Part shown: positions 16,100-23,631 of the stretch, piece by piece | Layout: each line of letters starts with the position of its first letter | Position numbering within the stretch: position 1 is the first letter of the stretch | NCBI GenBank assembly: GCA_016182555.1 | Contig: JACPGJ010000002.1 | Span: 1 to 48,039 of the forward strand | From: Candidatus Kerfeldbacteria bacterium | Lineage (GTDB): Bacteria > Patescibacteriota > Patescibacteriia > UBA9570 > XYC2-FULL-38-9 | Direction of reading: 5' to 3' | DNA: 48,039 nucleotides | The notes under the pieces: generated by a model | Seen by the model: only the letters and a program-made list of their open reading frames with translations | The model's database searches: none | What the model was told of the DNA's origin: nothing | Made by a program: the position numbers and the translations under genes

Positions 16100-17434
16100 A
16101 TGAGCACAATTGAAGATCTCGAAAACATCCTTTGTCAACCCGGTAGACCCCTGTGGGAGCTTGCCGCTCTGGCTGCGCGTGACGGAATTGCACTTTCGTT
16201 CGACGACGTCACGCTCGAGCAGGGTATGAGTGACAGCACGAGCCGAGCCGACGTAGATCCGAGCACTTGGTTTGCTCGGGATATGCGCATGACCGGCGGC
16301 TTCATCTGCTTGGCACCCATGCCTGATCTCTCCTGGTTCAAGGCCGCGCGAGCGGCCGCGAAAGCAGGAATCGTAGCATGCGTTCATCGGATGCCTTTAG
16401 CAGACTGGTGGGACGGTGATGAGGCGGTGCTCAATCGGTTGTCCCAGGAGGATCTCGAGCGTGAAGTTATTCGTCGCCAGACCGATGGTTTTCAGGCGTT
16501 TCTCCAGGACGGATTCGATCCGCTGCAGATCTGCCTCTCAATTTCTCTGGCCACGTACCGGCGGGGACATGTGGATGCGCTCTGGGAAGTTGCTCATCGG
16601 GTTGGATATCCCGGACGTCTCTGCGTCCTTTTCGACACTGCGAATGGTGATAATACCTACATCTACGAGGCCATCACTGCCCTGCGACGGCGTTTTGGTA
16701 TGAGCATTATCCTCGGAGCTGGTAACTTCACGACAGGTCACGCGTTTCTCCGCGCTGCTCAGGCCGGAGCTGACTTCGCCCGCGGGCCGATCGGCACGGG
16801 AAATCTATGTACAACTACGAATGTTGCCGGAGTCGGTGTACCGGCGATCACTGTCCTGGCGCAGGGAATGACTATCCTGCGCAAGAATGATCTGCTCTTC
16901 CGCGAGAGTGGCAGAGGCATGACGATCATTCAGGATGGTGGAACCGGCGGCGAAGGAAACCGAATCAAGGGACTCTGCGCTGGTGCTGACAGCTCCATGC
17001 GCGGTACTTCCATGATGAGCGTTCTCGAGAGCGGTGCTCAGCGCATCGAACTCACCGACAACGATGGCAAGATTCGCCTCTATATTGTTGCCCGTGGTGC
17101 GGCGTCCGAAGAAATAGTCCGCTCGGTTCGGCCGAGAGACTATCATCGAATCGTCGCAGAAGGGGCTATAACGGCGTTTCGCGTCGACCCCGAGAATCCC
17201 GTGACTGTCGCGGACGTAGTCGCCCATAGCAATGGTGCTTTGGGCTCAACGTGCGGCTACTGGGGTGCTCGGAATATTACGGAGCTTCGCGAGAAGCACC
17301 GTGGATGGCGCGTTACTGGTCGGGGAGCCAAGCACGGCATCGCTCGGGCAGCGGTGGAGAATCCACTGCCGCCTGACGAAATCGCTGCAGCCCTTGCCGC
17401 TCGCAACGGCAGGGGTGGTCACGGCGACCACTAA
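16100..17434 (+). CDS. IMP dehydrogenase / GMP reductase family protein without CBS domains
   Basis: 444 residues from the ATG at 16100, chosen because GAGGTG at 16091-16096 is a good ribosome site and the homology begins there. TIM-barrel family blocks: ALSFDDVTLEQG (31-42), DTANGDN (179-185), AGNFTTGHAFLRAAQAGADF (207-226), the catalytic loop GPIGTGNLCTTT with the nucleophilic Cys at about 237, QDGGTGGEGNRIKGLCAGAD (278-297) and a C-terminal GALGSTCGYWGARNITEL. IMPDH makes XMP from IMP; GMPR makes IMP from GMP. The CBS pair of ordinary IMPDH is absent and the sequence is divergent, so which reaction it performs cannot be said. It is GC-rich with a strong SD, and divergent from rdgB. Confidence 0.8.
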   Translation: MSTIEDLENILCQPGRPLWELAALAARDGIALSFDDVTLEQGMSDSTSRADVDPSTWFARDMRMTGGFICLAPMPDLSWFKAARAAAKAGIVACVHRMPLADWWDGDEAVLNRLSQEDLEREVIRRQTDGFQAFLQDGFDPLQICLSISLATYRRGHVDALWEVAHRVGYPGRLCVLFDTANGDNTYIYEAITALRRRFGMSIILGAGNFTTGHAFLRAAQAGADFARGPIGTGNLCTTTNVAGVGVPAITVLAQGMTILRKNDLLFRESGRGMTIIQDGGTGGEGNRIKGLCAGADSSMRGTSMMSVLESGAQRIELTDNDGKIRLYIVARGAASEEIVRSVRPRDYHRIVAEGAITAFRVDPENPVTVADVVAHSNGALGSTCGYWGARNITELREKHRGWRVTGRGAKHGIARAAVENPLPPDEIAAALAARNGRGGHGDH

Positions 17435-17483
17435 CGAAAAACCGCGCGCCTCCGGCGGGAAGCGGAGGCTGGGAAGGAGATTT

Positions 17484-17690
17484 ATGGAATTTTGGAAATT
17501 GCCCGAGGGGGCAATATTCCGGTGGCGCGGTTACAAATACCGCAAAGTCGGCGGTACGGCAGAGCCGATAGATCTGCCGGGTAACCCCGAAATGATGTCC
17601 CCGTCCGATCTGGTCGACTACGGCACGCCGTCGTTCGACCACCTGTGCAGGGCGACCGATGCCCTGCTCAACGAGCTCAACGGCGTCTGA
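17484..17690 (+). CDS. Small hypothetical protein (68 aa)
   Basis: Start chosen at ATG 17484 because AAGGAG at 17474-17479 is an ideal Shine-Dalgarno site. A longer frame reaching back to 17232 overlaps the previous gene and is not supported. The product is a single soluble domain: MEFWKLPEGAIFRWRGYKY, a Pro-rich middle (IDLPGNPEMMSPSDLVDY) and a helical end (CRATDALLNELNGV). No family recognised. It shares the high GC and codon use of the IMPDH-like gene 49 nt upstream and is probably co-transcribed with it; an inverted repeat (17448-17469) lies between them. Confidence 0.6.
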   Translation: MEFWKLPEGAIFRWRGYKYRKVGGTAEPIDLPGNPEMMSPSDLVDYGTPSFDHLCRATDALLNELNGV

Positions 17691-17733
17691 GCCGCTCACT
17701 CCGCCAACGGCGGCTCGACGCAAGACAACCAGA

Positions 17734-17803
17734 CACCCCGCGTTTCGCGAATGTGTACGTCCACAAGACAAGCGCAATCACGATTCTCGGGGTGGTTTTT
17801 TTT
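17734..17803 (+). terminator. Candidate terminator closing the GC-rich island
   Basis: CACCCCG (17734-17740) can pair with CGGGGTG (17788-17794), followed by an uninterrupted T run at 17796-17803. The loop is long and contains a smaller CGCG-TTT-CGCG hairpin. From this point the sequence returns to the AT-richer style of the window. Confidence 0.45.
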
Positions 17804-17875
17804 GCACATTATTGACACTAATGTACCATTGCTGTTGAATGACCATAAACATTCACATCAAGAATTTTTATACCT

Positions 17876-18172
17876 ATGTCAAAGCCTAAGAAAAAAATTC
17901 CAAAATTTAAAAACGAAGCAGAAGAACGAAGATTTTGGGCAACCCATGATTCAACAGACTACCTTGACTGGTCAAAAGCAGAGAAGGTTTCTTTTCCAAA
18001 TTTGAAACCGTCCACCAAAACAATCTCTTTACGTTTACCGGAGCCACTCTTGAACCGCTTGAAAGTGGCTGCGCATAAGCAAGATATTCCGTATCAATCG
18101 TTTATTAAAGTGTTACTAGATTCACGAGTTAGTCAGCACACGAACCAAAAAAAGAGCAAACAGGTTTTCTAG
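17876..18172 (+). CDS. BrnA/CopG-like antitoxin, no partner toxin visible
   Basis: 98 residues. The N-terminal EERRFWATHDSTDYLDWSKA and the following TKTISLRLPEPLLNRLKVAA and IPYQSFIKVLLDSR are characteristic of BrnA-type ribbon-helix-helix antitoxins, which bind DNA and neutralise the BrnT RNase. No BrnT-like frame of about 90 aa lies just upstream or downstream on either strand, so this is an orphan copy or acts as a stand-alone regulator. The basic C-terminal tail (NQKKSKQVF) is not part of the RHH. It lies just outside the GC-rich island. Confidence 0.75.
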   Translation: MSKPKKKIPKFKNEAEERRFWATHDSTDYLDWSKAEKVSFPNLKPSTKTISLRLPEPLLNRLKVAAHKQDIPYQSFIKVLLDSRVSQHTNQKKSKQVF

Positions 18173-18209
18173 CATCCAAACGTTGCTTTTCGCATAGGCA
18201 ATAATTTGG

Positions 18210-18215
18210 TATAGT
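18210..18215 (+). promoter_or_regulatory. Possible -10 box just ahead of the 18223 start
   Basis: TATAGT with only 7 nt before the ATG at 18223. The -35 region (TTTTCG at 18187-18192, 17-nt spacer) is a poor match, so the assignment is tentative. Confidence 0.35.
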
Positions 18216-18222
18216 AGACAAC

Positions 18223-21153
18223 ATGCGTTCAATCAACAACAGTTATTTTTTGTTACAAAAGAATATACAGCAGAGTAGAGTGCTCACGGCTATTGTTTTT
18301 TTGCTCATCATTGCCACCGCCACAGGATTGATCACCCGCAACACGCCAACGGCACATGCGGCGGCAACATATAGCTACTCCGGTTGTTTTGAGCGTGAAA
18401 ATACCGGCACCAGTGCAACACTGTGGATGCAAGCGCCGCGTTGTACGATTCATTTCACCAACAGCGAAGCCACCACCTTTTCCTACCCATTCACTATTCT
18501 CAACCTCGACCCACAACAATATATTGTCACTAATAGCAGCGGCGAACAAATCAGTGTCACTCGTAACGAAACATCCCTTTCCTTTTACGCAACCATTGCC
18601 GCGCAAACAACCGAAACCCTCACCATCACCCCGTGGGATTATGATCCGAACGCGACCGATTTTTGGTTCGGTGCTATTTCTGACCCACAATCTCAACCCG
18701 GTGGCGACAAACCCAACCCGATTTTCGTAAAAATTATGAACCAAATGGAAGTGTTTCACCCACGTTTTGTTACAGCATCTGGCGACATGATTGGTGGTGA
18801 TGAGGAAGACCCGGCCGAACATGAATTAGAATATGAACTCTATGATCTGGTCTATCAAGGGTTTGAAGGCACAACGATGGCTGTGCCAGGCGACCATGAT
18901 GCGAAACAATCAATTTCTGATTATTACGAACATTTTTATGGGCCGGATTATTACACGTTTACTTATGGCAATACCCGCTTTATTGGATTAGATGATTCCG
19001 AAACTCTCGAAAGCGAAGGCACGATTTCTGATGAACAAATGGCGTGGCTGGAAACAACTCTCGCCGCCGCCACCGAAGAACATATTATTGTATTCATGCA
19101 GCACCCTATTATTCCTCCAACCTGGTCGAATTCCCAAGGAATTGACGAAGAATACCGCTTGCCGATTGCCCAATTATTTACGCAATATGATGTCGAGCTC
19201 GTTCTCTGCGGAGATGCACATGGATACGACGACATGATGATCAACAGTGATGTGCTTCCTGGCCTTACGGGCAGTTATCGCCAAGTGGATGTTGCCGGAG
19301 CGGGTGGAAAATATAATACCTACGATGGTGATCATTTTTTTGTTATGGTGCATGTCAGCGACGATATCATCGAGCATTACAAGTTTGATTATTCCGATGT
19401 TGATGTGACGACGGATTACACCAGCCTGAACGATGGTTCAGAAACTGAAGTCAGTTTTACAGCGACCAACAAGAGTGCTGTTGCTATTCCCTATATTCGG
19501 GCTAAATTCAATGTACAAGCATCGAAAAAATTATATGCAATGACGACCGCGGGTGATTTCCTGCCCGTGACTTCCGCTGATATTGATGGTGTGCGGCGTG
19601 GATATGTCACACTCAGTTTGAATCCGGGAGAATCGCTTGGTATTATCGTGAAAGAACGGACGAAGATATTGACGAATACAAAAAATATTGTGGATACTGA
19701 TGGATTGATTACTTTTCCCAATTTACCCACTGCCACTTCACAAGAAACCGAACTGAAAGTACAATCCGCAAAATATACATCGACCATCGAAATATTGAAT
19801 TGGGATGCGATGGCAGAGAATCGACAATGGCACGAGACAACAGTGCAAGGTGCACGAACCAATTTTACTATTTCGGGCATGATTCCTGATCGGGAATATA
19901 TTGTGTATGTTGGTGACACACCGCGGTATCGAGTGGCATCGGACGAAGAAGGCATGCTCACATTTTCCCACCGCGAACATGCGGCAATTCGTCAATATCA
20001 TCTGAAGCGTTTAGACCAACAGCCGATCAAGAATATTGCGGTGCTCCCAGCGTCTCGTGGAGGTGCGCAAGTCCGTATATTTAATAAAAAAGGGGAAGTC
20101 ACTGATTCTTTTTTTGCATACGATACCGACTTGAATCATGGATTTCATTCTCTATGGGCTGATATTGATGGCGACGACGTATTAGAGCTCATCACCGTTC
20201 CAGAAACTGGTGCGATTGGTCATGTGCGTGCATTTGAAGAAAATGGAGAAACTCTTGCCGGCGTATTTCCCTTTGGTAAAGCATTTACCGGTGGTGTCAA
20301 TATGATGGCTGCCGACGTAGATAACGATGGTATAGATGAGTTAATTGTTTCCCCGCAAGCAAAAAAAAATCCGGAAGTGCGAGTGTATCGTTATCAAGCG
20401 AGTGCGAAAAAATTTACGCTCATCGATTTATTTGAGGTTTTTGATAAACACTATATTGGTGGTGTGAATATCGCTGTTGGCAATATCGATGGTGTGCGTG
20501 GCGAAGAAATTGTGGTGGGTGCTCGCAGTGAAAAACCGGTCATTGCAGTCTATCGCTGGTCTGAAAAAACGCTGCAAATGGAAGAGTGGTTGCGGAAACG
20601 CGCCTATGACCCAATCAATACCGATTATTATACCGGCGGTTTTTCTCTCGCAACCGGCGACATGAATTTCGATGGACGTGATGAGGTCATTATTGGGTCA
20701 TGGAGTGGTGGCAGTCTCATTCGAGCATTCGCGTACCAGCCCAAGAAACAACGTCTACACCTGGCCAATGAACAGCAAGCCTTTGAAGACACATTTAGCG
20801 GTGGAGTATATGTTACTACCGGTAATGTGAATACTACTCCGCAAGAAGAAATTATTGTGTCACCACGTTCAACTCACGCAGAGGAGAGCCGCATTCGTAT
20901 TTTTACTAAACCAACACAGAAGAAAAAAATGCGCATGATTGCTGACACCGCGCCTGTTACTGGCTATACTGGTGGCTTGCATATCAGCGTCGTTGACCCA
21001 AACGGGGATTGGAAGCAAGAATTGGCGGTTACTCAAGATACCGGTTCTTCCTATATTTTTGTCTATGCCAAACGAAAAATAGGATTGAAGAATACCGCAA
21101 CCTATTTGGCCTATGACCGAGCATTTACCGGCGGTCTTACTCTTGCTCAATAA
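18223..21153 (+). CDS. Secreted calcineurin-like metallophosphoesterase with C-terminal VCBS/FG-GAP repeats
   Basis: 976 residues. Signal-anchor at about 19-45 ending in AHAAATYS. A beta-rich domain runs to about 145. The phosphoesterase domain shows ISDPQS (DxH position, His replaced by Gln), TASGDMIGG, VPGDHDAKQ (GNHD-like), FMQHPII and LVLCGDAHGYDD (GHxH-like). Residues about 400-600 are beta-rich linker domains. Residues about 610-976 hold repeated DIDGDD-LELI, DVDNDGIDELIVS and DMNFDGRDEVIIGS blocks, Ca-binding integrin-like repeats expected to form a propeller. Family members hydrolyse phosphate esters or nucleotides. The altered DxH and GNHD/GHxH motifs make activity uncertain. Similar repeats occur in the L,D-transpeptidase at 26494. 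Confidence 0.82.
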   Translation: MRSINNSYFLLQKNIQQSRVLTAIVFLLIIATATGLITRNTPTAHAAATYSYSGCFERENTGTSATLWMQAPRCTIHFTNSEATTFSYPFTILNLDPQQYIVTNSSGEQISVTRNETSLSFYATIAAQTTETLTITPWDYDPNATDFWFGAISDPQSQPGGDKPNPIFVKIMNQMEVFHPRFVTASGDMIGGDEEDPAEHELEYELYDLVYQGFEGTTMAVPGDHDAKQSISDYYEHFYGPDYYTFTYGNTRFIGLDDSETLESEGTISDEQMAWLETTLAAATEEHIIVFMQHPIIPPTWSNSQGIDEEYRLPIAQLFTQYDVELVLCGDAHGYDDMMINSDVLPGLTGSYRQVDVAGAGGKYNTYDGDHFFVMVHVSDDIIEHYKFDYSDVDVTTDYTSLNDGSETEVSFTATNKSAVAIPYIRAKFNVQASKKLYAMTTAGDFLPVTSADIDGVRRGYVTLSLNPGESLGIIVKERTKILTNTKNIVDTDGLITFPNLPTATSQETELKVQSAKYTSTIEILNWDAMAENRQWHETTVQGARTNFTISGMIPDREYIVYVGDTPRYRVASDEEGMLTFSHREHAAIRQYHLKRLDQQPIKNIAVLPASRGGAQVRIFNKKGEVTDSFFAYDTDLNHGFHSLWADIDGDDVLELITVPETGAIGHVRAFEENGETLAGVFPFGKAFTGGVNMMAADVDNDGIDELIVSPQAKKNPEVRVYRYQASAKKFTLIDLFEVFDKHYIGGVNIAVGNIDGVRGEEIVVGARSEKPVIAVYRWSEKTLQMEEWLRKRAYDPINTDYYTGGFSLATGDMNFDGRDEVIIGSWSGGSLIRAFAYQPKKQRLHLANEQQAFEDTFSGGVYVTTGNVNTTPQEEIIVSPRSTHAEESRIRIFTKPTQKKKMRMIADTAPVTGYTGGLHISVVDPNGDWKQELAVTQDTGSSYIFVYAKRKIGLKNTATYLAYDRAFTGGLTLAQ

Positions 21154-21171
21154 TTATTGATTGATAGAACG

Positions 21172-22371
21172 ATGATTTTTGCTCATGGCCCCCTCGGATT
21201 TGTTACCACGCTGACGCTACGCAACGCATGGATAAAACGCTATCCCAAGAAGCGCCGTTTTGGTTATTGGTTGTTAGCTATTGGTTGGTTCGGCGCGATT
21301 TTTCCTGATGTCGACCTGTTATATTTTTACTTACATAATGCCTCTGGTTCGCACCGTGATTTTATTACCCATACGCCAATACTCTATCTAGGTGTATTGG
21401 TTGTTGGTTGTCTCATTGCCTGGCTTACGAAAAATACGAAGCTGTTGTTTGCCACATTCGCATTCACGCTTGGCACGGCTACGCACCTCCTCACCGATAC
21501 CGTTATTGGTCAAATAAAAATTTTCTACCCGTTTTCTTATGAATTTTATGGTATTGCAGATTTCCATCGTTTTAGCATTACCACCAACCTGCTCTTTTTC
21601 AATTTTTTGTTAGAAGGAATCTGTTTCTTTTTTTTCTTCTATGCTTGTCTTCGTTTATTTGTGCACAACCGCCGTACGTACGCTATTGTACTCAGCGTTT
21701 TACTACTGGTGTTTGCCGCAGGCGTATGGTCATTGATGCAATTGAATAACCATGTGTACCATGGGCCACACAATGGTTATTTTGATGATAGCGATGCAGA
21801 TGGCCAAGATAATTATGTTGATCTGGATATGGATGGTGATGGCGTTCGCAATACGGATGATATCGATAGTGATGGTGACGAAAAATCTAATGCACAGGAG
21901 ATTATTGAAAATAGCCAATGGTTTTTGCCGGTATGGTACGATAAAAGTGAAGGTGGATTTATTCAAATACCTGAACGTCTTGGGTTAATCACCACTATTG
22001 ATATGCCATCTCGGTTGTATGGAACCGTCGGTGTGTATATAAAAGAAGAATTGCAAGATGATTATGCCCATAATCCCAATGGCTATGTGCTGCCACCAAC
22101 AGATGAAAATTTTGATCGCAATAGTGAAAATTTTCGTACGTGGTTTGCCCATCGCGGCCGGTTAGAAACCGAACCAATGGCTGGTCGAAATCAAATTGGT
22201 GATATGCTTTTTTTGCAGAGTGGTCATATCGTTGTGGTGAGCGGCTTCACGCTAACAGGTGAAACATTGGTTCTTGATGTGCACAAAAATCGCGACATCC
22301 ATGAAGTATCATTAGAATCCCTAAATGATCAAGTTATTGCCCGCGGTAAAATGTTTTTAACGCAGCAGTAG
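21172..22371 (+). CDS. YdjM-like integral membrane protein fused to Ca-binding TSP3-like repeats and a DUF1287-like outer domain
   Basis: 399 residues from ATG 21172; a TTG at 21157 is less likely. The N-terminal 200 residues carry about five TM segments with polar motifs FPDVDLLYFY and SHRDFITHTP, resembling membrane-bound metal-dependent hydrolases of the YdjM family. Residues about 204-246 are Asp-rich (DDSDADGQDN, DMDGDGVRNTDDIDSDGDE), like thrombospondin type 3 Ca repeats. The C-terminal 150 residues include PTDENFDRNSENFRTWF and GDMLFLQSGHIVVVSGF, which remind me of DUF1287 (NlpC/P60-like), but no catalytic Cys is seen. The fusion is unusual. It overlaps the convergent DUF212 gene by 15 nt at the 3' end. 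Confidence 0.65.
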   Translation: MIFAHGPLGFVTTLTLRNAWIKRYPKKRRFGYWLLAIGWFGAIFPDVDLLYFYLHNASGSHRDFITHTPILYLGVLVVGCLIAWLTKNTKLLFATFAFTLGTATHLLTDTVIGQIKIFYPFSYEFYGIADFHRFSITTNLLFFNFLLEGICFFFFFYACLRLFVHNRRTYAIVLSVLLLVFAAGVWSLMQLNNHVYHGPHNGYFDDSDADGQDNYVDLDMDGDGVRNTDDIDSDGDEKSNAQEIIENSQWFLPVWYDKSEGGFIQIPERLGLITTIDMPSRLYGTVGVYIKEELQDDYAHNPNGYVLPPTDENFDRNSENFRTWFAHRGRLETEPMAGRNQIGDMLFLQSGHIVVVSGFTLTGETLVLDVHKNRDIHEVSLESLNDQVIARGKMFLTQQ

Positions 22372-22815
22372 AAAGAATACCAAAGTGAGTATCGTTCCAG
22401 TCACTGCACCCGCAAACGCTTCTTTGTAGGTATGCCCAAGCCGTTCTTCTAATTGTTTGGGAAATGTCGCACGCACATCGGGTGGCAAAGTATGAATCAA
22501 ATGATTTAATACTTTTCCATGAAAGCCCAGTGCCCAGCGGATACCTACGGCATCGCGAATAAATGTCAGCGAGACAAGTGCGGTAACGGCAAATAAGGCA
22601 GTCGAAAAACCATGAATGAGCCCAACGCTTAAGGTGAGCGAAACAAAGCCAGCAGTGTGAGAAGAAGGCATGCCACCATAACTATTAAACCGTTTCCATT
22701 CAATACGGTGTTGTGGGTGTTGGCGCGCATCTAGAACGACTTTGATAAATTGTGTTATAATCACGACCAGTATTGGAATCGCCAATACCCAGGATTCATG
22801 TAATGTATTATTCAT
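22357..22815 (-). CDS. DUF212 / divergent PAP2-family membrane protein (YuiD-like)
   Basis: 152 residues from the ATG at 22813-22815. Family hallmarks: FNSYGGMPSSHTAGFVSLTL (the PAP2-like phosphatase core GGMPSSH), FIRDAVGIRWALGFHGKVLN, and a C-terminal LGHTYKEAFAGAVTGTILTL. Four TM segments. Members are relatives of acid phosphatases/phospholipid phosphatases of unsettled function. Its start codon touches the start codon of uppP on the other strand with no base between. A promoter on the minus strand (22825-22854) lies inside uppP and predicts a nearly leaderless mRNA. Confidence 0.85.
   Translation of the reverse strand: MNNTLHESWVLAIPILVVIITQFIKVVLDARQHPQHRIEWKRFNSYGGMPSSHTAGFVSLTLSVGLIHGFSTALFAVTALVSLTFIRDAVGIRWALGFHGKVLNHLIHTLPPDVRATFPKQLEERLGHTYKEAFAGAVTGTILTLVFFLLLR
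22753..22761 (+). promoter_or_regulatory. Extended -10 promoter for uppP, inside the DUF212 gene
   Basis: TGTTATAAT, a perfect -10 with the TGn extension. No good -35 (AGAACG at 22733-22738). Predicted start is about 48 nt upstream of the uppP ATG. Confidence 0.45.
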
Positions 22816-23631
22816 ATGCTTAGCATTATAGCGGTTATTTTCGGAATTGTTCAAGGGCTAACTGAATTTATCCCTGTTTCTTCGTCTGGCCACCTGTTAT
22901 TATTGCACAAACTTTTTCCTCAATTTGTATTACAAGATGAAGTTGGTTTTGATGTCGCGCTCCATATAGGCACTCTCGCCGCGCTCTTGGCGGTCTTTTG
23001 GAGAGATTGTTTCGTCTATATTCAGGCTGTATTTGTGCAACCGAGCACACCAGAAGAGACAATGAATCGCCGTGTGGCTTGGCACATTATTCTTGCTATT
23101 ATTCCGGCAGGTCTGGCTGGTTTGTTATTTGAACATATCATCGATACGCATTTGCGTTCTCCATTGATAGTGGTGTGTATGTTGATTATTGTTGCTCTTT
23201 TGTTTTTTGTCATTGAAGCGATGCCAAAAGAAAAATTTCGAACCTCTATGAATGAGATGAAATGGAAACAGGCGTTGGCAATTGGTCTGGCACAAATGTT
23301 GGCCCTTATTCCGGGTACTTCGCGATCTGGTATTACCATGGCGGCAGGTATGGCCACTGGTTTAAAACGTGATCAAGCCGCTCGTTTTTCCTTCCTTATT
23401 GCTATTCCGATTATCGCTGCGGCAGGATTGAAAAAAATGATTGATATGCTTTCTGCCGGAATCGCGACAGCAGAAATCCCGCTCTTTCTCATTGGCATGG
23501 TATCGTCGGCTGTGGTTGGCTATTTGGCCATTCAATTTTTGTTGAAATTTTTAAGCACGAATACCTTGCGTCCATTTGCGGTGTATCGTATTCTATTGGC
23601 ACTGATTGTATTAGCCATTTTTTATATATGA
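22816..23631 (+). CDS. uppP: Undecaprenyl-diphosphatase (BacA/UppP)
   Basis: 271 residues, eight or so TM segments. Signature blocks: GIVQGLTEFIPVSSSGHLLLL (23-residue N-terminal active region, given here to its first 20) and the second LIPGTSRSGITMAAGM motif with the catalytic Ser/Arg. UppP dephosphorylates undecaprenyl diphosphate to regenerate the carrier for peptidoglycan and surface glycans, at the outer face of the membrane. Its stop overlaps the manC start (ATGA), coupling lipid-carrier recycling to GDP-mannose synthesis. The start at 22816 is fixed by family length. Confidence 0.93.
   Translation: MLSIIAVIFGIVQGLTEFIPVSSSGHLLLLHKLFPQFVLQDEVGFDVALHIGTLAALLAVFWRDCFVYIQAVFVQPSTPEETMNRRVAWHIILAIIPAGLAGLLFEHIIDTHLRSPLIVVCMLIIVALLFFVIEAMPKEKFRTSMNEMKWKQALAIGLAQMLALIPGTSRSGITMAAGMATGLKRDQAARFSFLIAIPIIAAAGLKKMIDMLSAGIATAEIPLFLIGMVSSAVVGYLAIQFLLKFLSTNTLRPFAVYRILLALIVLAIFYI
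22825..22854 (-). promoter_or_regulatory. Promoter of the DUF212 gene, inside uppP
   Basis: On the minus strand TTGAAC (22849-22854), an 18-nt spacer and a perfect TATAAT (22825-22830). Only 9 nt separate the -10 from the ATG, so the mRNA would begin about 2-3 nt before the start codon. Confidence 0.65.

Noticed and set aside
15896-16387. A minus-strand frame overlapping the rdgB and IMPDH-like starts
   Set aside because: It runs antisense to the IMPDH-like coding region and shows no motif.
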